Assembly (NCBI RefSeq): GCF_035830635.1 | Contig: NZ_JAYMFI010000029.1 | Span: 1-15,153 of the forward strand | Direction: 5' to 3' | From: Adlercreutzia shanghongiae | Lineage (GTDB): Bacteria; Actinomycetota; Coriobacteriia; Coriobacteriales; Eggerthellaceae | DNA length: 15,153 bases | Shown here: in pieces, positions 12,818-15,153 of the stretch | Numbering within the stretch: position 1 is the first letter of the stretch | Layout: every line of letters starts with the position of its first letter | Notes under the pieces: generated by a model | What the model was told of the DNA's origin: nothing | The model's input: the letters and a program-made list of their open reading frames with translations, nothing else | Database searches by the model: none | Translations under genes and position numbers: made by a program

Positions 12818-13480
12818 CTAGCTCAGTAAGCGCAAGAACCCGCCGAGCAGCCCTGTCGCCATGAGCACGCCCACGGCGACAAGGAACCACCCGCATACCT
12901 TATTGATGATGTCGTAATGCTGCTTGATGACGTTGAAGGCGCCCTTCAGCTTGTCGATGAGCACCGCCGCCGCCACAAAGGGAATGCCGAGGCCCGCCGA
13001 ATAGCACAGAAGCAGAATGATGCCCTGCACCACCGAGGCTTGCTGCGAAGCGAGCATGAGGGCCGAGCCCAGAAACGCGCCCACGCACGGCGTCCAGCCA
13101 ATGGAGAAAATGATGCCGAACAGCACCGACGAGAAGAATCCGAGCCGACGCCCGGCCAGCGGGTTCTTCGAGCCGCGGAAGAAGCTCAGCTTGATGATGC
13201 CGAGGAAGTACAGGCCGAACACGATGACCACCAGGCCGCAAACTGCATTCACCGCGCTCTGGTACTCGACAAAGAAAGCCCCCACTGAGGAGGCCAGCGC
13301 TCCCATAGCTACGAACACGCAGGTAAATCCGAGCACAAAGCCCAGGGCGTTGCGCAGTACCACCGGCGTGCGCACTTCCTCGCCGGCGGCGAAGTAGGTG
13401 ACATAGAGGGGAATCATGGGCAGAAGGCACGGCGATACGAAGGTGATGATGCCCTCGAGGAAAGTGATGAGATAAGTCAC
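12818..13480 (-). CDS. ccdA: Cytochrome c biogenesis / thiol transporter CcdA
   Basis: CcdA moves reducing equivalents from cytoplasmic thioredoxin across the membrane to extracytoplasmic thiol oxidoreductases. The 220-aa product has six hydrophobic helices, the usual CcdA topology and length. The paired redox cysteines are both present in their conserved contexts: Cys18 in FVSPCLLPMIP and Cys132 in IGWTPCVGAFLG. The start is GTG 13480 with AAAGGAG 4 bp upstream. The TlpA-like gene 36 bp downstream on the same strand is the expected acceptor, so the pair forms a complete relay from cytoplasm to exported substrate. Its clients in this window could include exported redox enzymes, but this is inference. 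No c-type cytochrome genes are in view. Confidence 0.94.
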   Translation of the reverse strand: MTYLITFLEGIITFVSPCLLPMIPLYVTYFAAGEEVRTPVVLRNALGFVLGFTCVFVAMGALASSVGAFFVEYQSAVNAVCGLVVIVFGLYFLGIIKLSFFRGSKNPLAGRRLGFFSSVLFGIIFSIGWTPCVGAFLGSALMLASQQASVVQGIILLLCYSAGLGIPFVAAAVLIDKLKGAFNVIKQHYDIINKVCGWFLVAVGVLMATGLLGGFLRLLS

Positions 13481-13521
13481 GTCGCTCCTTTCTGGCGTCG
13501 ATGTTCTCGTGCCTGCTTGAA

Positions 13522-13556
13522 ACGCCCGCCTTCCTCAACCAAGCGAAGGCGGGCGT
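13522..13556. repeat. Perfect 12-bp inverted repeat in the ccdA/GH3 divergent gap
   Basis: ACGCCCGCCTTC (13522-13533) and GAAGGCGGGCGT (13545-13556) flank the 11-nt loop CTCAACCAAGC. On the minus strand it would lie in the ccdA leader about 41 bp before the start, followed by a short TTTC; on the plus strand it lies upstream of the GH3 promoter. It could be an attenuator, a terminator for read-through or an operator. The rest of the 13481-13744 gap shows no gene. Confidence 0.75.
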
Positions 13557-13661
13557 CTGCGTTTTGCGTTCCATTATTCCTCATTTGCGCGCGTCGCGTC
13601 TCAGCCTCCACAGAAAGTGAAGCGACCGTTACCCATTTTGCGTTCGCCACCGTTTCGTTCG

Positions 13662-13690
13662 TTGCCAACAACGGGGCGCTGGCCTATGCT
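13662..13690 (+). promoter_or_regulatory. Sigma-70 promoter of the GH3 glycosidase gene
   Basis: TTGCCA (13662-13667), a 17-bp spacer and TATGCT (13685-13690) form a good -35/-10 pair. Transcription should start near 13697, leaving a leader of about 48 nt before ATG 13745. Confidence 0.7.
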
Positions 13691-13744
13691 GGTGAAGCGC
13701 ATCTGCAACCGAATCGAACTACGCGCTGTTCTAAGGGGGGCTCC

Positions 13745-15013
13745 ATGGGCATTGCAACCGATTTCATCACCCGTCGCCGCTTCGTTTGGCTCGCGGCCTT
13801 GGCGGGAGGCACGCTGGCGCTGGGAGGCTGCGCGGACGACGCTGCCAGCGAAGGCGCGCAAGGTGCCGGCGATAGCTCGGGCACCGCCTTCGATGAGCCC
13901 GATCAGAGCAGCGGCGGGGAAGGCGCTGGCGGGGAAGACGCCCAAGCTGCTGCCCGCGCTGCGGTGGACGAGCGCGTAAAGGCCATGACCCTCGAGCAAA
14001 AGGTGGCCCAGCTGTTCGTCGTGACTCCCGAGGCCCTGGTAGAAGGCGTGTCCCAGGTCACCCAAGCGGGCGACGCGACCCACGAGGGCGTAAAGGCCTA
14101 TCCCGTGGGCGGCATCGTCTATTTCGCCCAGAACCTGCTGGATCCCAACCAGGTTGCTGCCATGATCGCCAACGTGAAGCAGTTTTACGCCGACGACGGC
14201 AACGTCGCGCCGTTCATCGCGGTGGACGAGGAGGGCGGCACGGTGGTGCGCATCGCCGATAACGAGGCCTTCGGCGCCCAAGACGTGGGCAACGCTTCCG
14301 ATATCGGCAATGCCGGCGATACGGAAGCGGCCAAGCGCGCGGCCGAGCAGATTGCCGATTACCTGACTCCTCTTGGCTTCAACACCGATTTCGCCCCGGT
14401 GGCCGACGTGGCCGATCCGACCCGCAGCGACACCATGGGCCTGCGCTCGTTCTCGAGTGACGCTCAGGTGGCGGCCGACATGGTGCGCGCCGAGGTGGAG
14501 GGCTTCCGCGACAAGAAGATGCTCTGCTGCGCCAAGCACTTCCCGGGCATCGGCTCGGCGGCTGGTGACTCCCACGAGGGCGCCATCACCATCGAGAAAA
14601 CCACCGAGGAATTGGATGGCGTGGACCTGGTGCCCTTCAAGGCGGCCATCGAGGCCGGCGTGCCCATGATTATGGTGGGGCACTTGAATCTGCCCAACAT
14701 TATTGGCGACAATACGCCGGCGACGTTGAGCTCCATCGTTGTGCAGGACATGCTCCGCGACACCCTAGGCTACACGGGCCTTATCGTGACCGACTCGCTT
14801 TCCATGGGCGCTATTGCCGATTACTACACACCAGCCGAAGCGGCCGTTGCGGCGCTTAAGGCTGGCTGCGACATCCCGCTCATGCCCGAGCGCTTCACCG
14901 AGGCCTACCACGGCGTGCTGGACGCCGTCCGCACCGGTGAGGTCGCCGAGACCCGCCTCGACGAGTCCCTCATTCGTATCCTCACCGCCAAGCAGGAGTA
15001 CTTCGGCCTTTAG
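13745..15013 (+). CDS. Exported glycoside hydrolase family 3 beta-N-acetylhexosaminidase (NagZ-like lipoprotein)
   Basis: GH3 NagZ-type enzymes release N-acetylglucosamine from muropeptides or related glycans. The 422-aa product begins with a twin-arginine motif (T-R10-R11-R12-F-V-W), a hydrophobic stretch and lipobox LGGC with Cys29, so it is predicted to be Tat-exported and lipid-anchored. A Gly/Ser/Glu/Asp-rich linker (30-75) precedes the single GH3 (alpha/beta) barrel. The NagZ hallmarks are present: FIAVDEEGG, KHFPGIG (K264, H265), the GDSH acid/base loop with D275 and H277, and the nucleophile Asp350 in VTDSLSMGAI. The start is ATG 13745 with AAGGGGGG (13733-13740) 4 bp upstream; the upstream open frame to 13517 has no homologous content. 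A role in cell-wall recycling or scavenging outside the membrane is likely. The exact substrate is not certain. Confidence 0.93.
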   Translation: MGIATDFITRRRFVWLAALAGGTLALGGCADDAASEGAQGAGDSSGTAFDEPDQSSGGEGAGGEDAQAAARAAVDERVKAMTLEQKVAQLFVVTPEALVEGVSQVTQAGDATHEGVKAYPVGGIVYFAQNLLDPNQVAAMIANVKQFYADDGNVAPFIAVDEEGGTVVRIADNEAFGAQDVGNASDIGNAGDTEAAKRAAEQIADYLTPLGFNTDFAPVADVADPTRSDTMGLRSFSSDAQVAADMVRAEVEGFRDKKMLCCAKHFPGIGSAAGDSHEGAITIEKTTEELDGVDLVPFKAAIEAGVPMIMVGHLNLPNIIGDNTPATLSSIVVQDMLRDTLGYTGLIVTDSLSMGAIADYYTPAEAAVAALKAGCDIPLMPERFTEAYHGVLDAVRTGEVAETRLDESLIRILTAKQEYFGL

Positions 15014-15063
15014 CTGACATGAGCCTTTAGACGATACGACCCCATTACAGTTTGAAGTGTAGT

Positions 15064-15104
15064 TAATCCGACTGCTTGAGCAGCCCGCCCGGACAGTCGG
15101 ATTA
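15064..15104. repeat. 11-bp inverted repeat downstream of the GH3 gene
   Basis: TAATCCGACTG (15064-15074) and CAGTCGGATTA (15094-15104) are perfect inverted repeats with a 19-nt loop, 50 bp after the GH3 stop. No U tract follows, so intrinsic termination is doubtful. The remaining bases to the window edge contain GACATATGTC (15110-15119), a 10-bp palindrome, and an ATG at 15115 opening a frame that leaves the window after 13 codons; I cannot tell whether that is a gene. Confidence 0.6.
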
Positions 15105-15153
15105 CGATTGACATATGTCCCGAGGGACTGCCGATCGGGCGCCCGCGGACGGC

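Noticed and set aside
13601..14683. A 360-codon minus-strand frame opposite the GH3 gene
   Set aside because: It is antisense to a gene with all GH3 catalytic motifs. It has no recognisable content and crosses the GH3 promoter.
1..15153. CRISPR arrays, insertion sequences, phage genes, rRNA
   Set aside because: No regularly spaced repeats, transposase or integrase motifs, phage structural proteins or rRNA sequence were seen on either strand.

Overview
The window looks like a chromosomal segment of a high-G+C member of the Coriobacteriia, most likely the Eggerthellaceae. This is inferred from gene content and style, not from a search. The clues are a Tat-exported FAD reductase beside a membrane-embedded LuxR regulator (a recurring pairing in Eggerthella and relatives), a Tat lipoprotein glycosidase, and GC-rich housekeeping genes. 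Single 60-base lines counted by hand gave about 67% G+C in purB and about 48% in the middle of the window.

Layout. 1-1896 (+): the 3' part of tadA (tRNA adenosine deaminase), ispE (isoprenoid precursor kinase) and a small membrane protein, closely packed and probably co-transcribed. 1983-3722 (-): an orphan secreted FAD-binding reductase. 3914-5461 (+): a divergent 12-TM LuxR-type regulator. The 191-bp gap between these two carries a -10 box that would give a leaderless regulator mRNA, two small inverted repeats and an 8-bp repeat spaced exactly 50 bp apart. 5462-5909: a gene-free stretch with an extended -10 promoter followed at once by a 119-nt set of nested inverted repeats, probably a structured RNA leader. 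5910-9804 (+): three unrecognised envelope genes (lipoprotein, membrane-anchored extracytoplasmic beta-rich protein, coiled-coil/Gly-Ser protein), closed by a perfect 14-bp terminator hairpin. 10115-10205 (-): tRNA-Ser(GCU) with its own promoter and terminator. 10421-11770 (+): purB, with terminator. 11915-13480 (-): a ccdA/tlpA-like thiol redox operon. 13745-15013 (+): a Tat-lipoprotein GH3 (NagZ-like) hexosaminidase with a well-formed sigma-70 promoter.

How the genes work together. The reductase and its divergent regulator look like a sensor/respiratory-enzyme pair: a membrane LuxR protein detecting a small molecule and controlling an extracytoplasmic reductase that could use it as an electron acceptor. 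CcdA and the thioredoxin-like protein form an electron relay moving reducing power across the membrane to exported proteins. The three-gene AT-richer cluster with its structured leader, on the 3' side of a tRNA-Ser gene, is the least explained part and the best candidate for something undescribed. I see no integrase, transposase, CRISPR array or phage gene.
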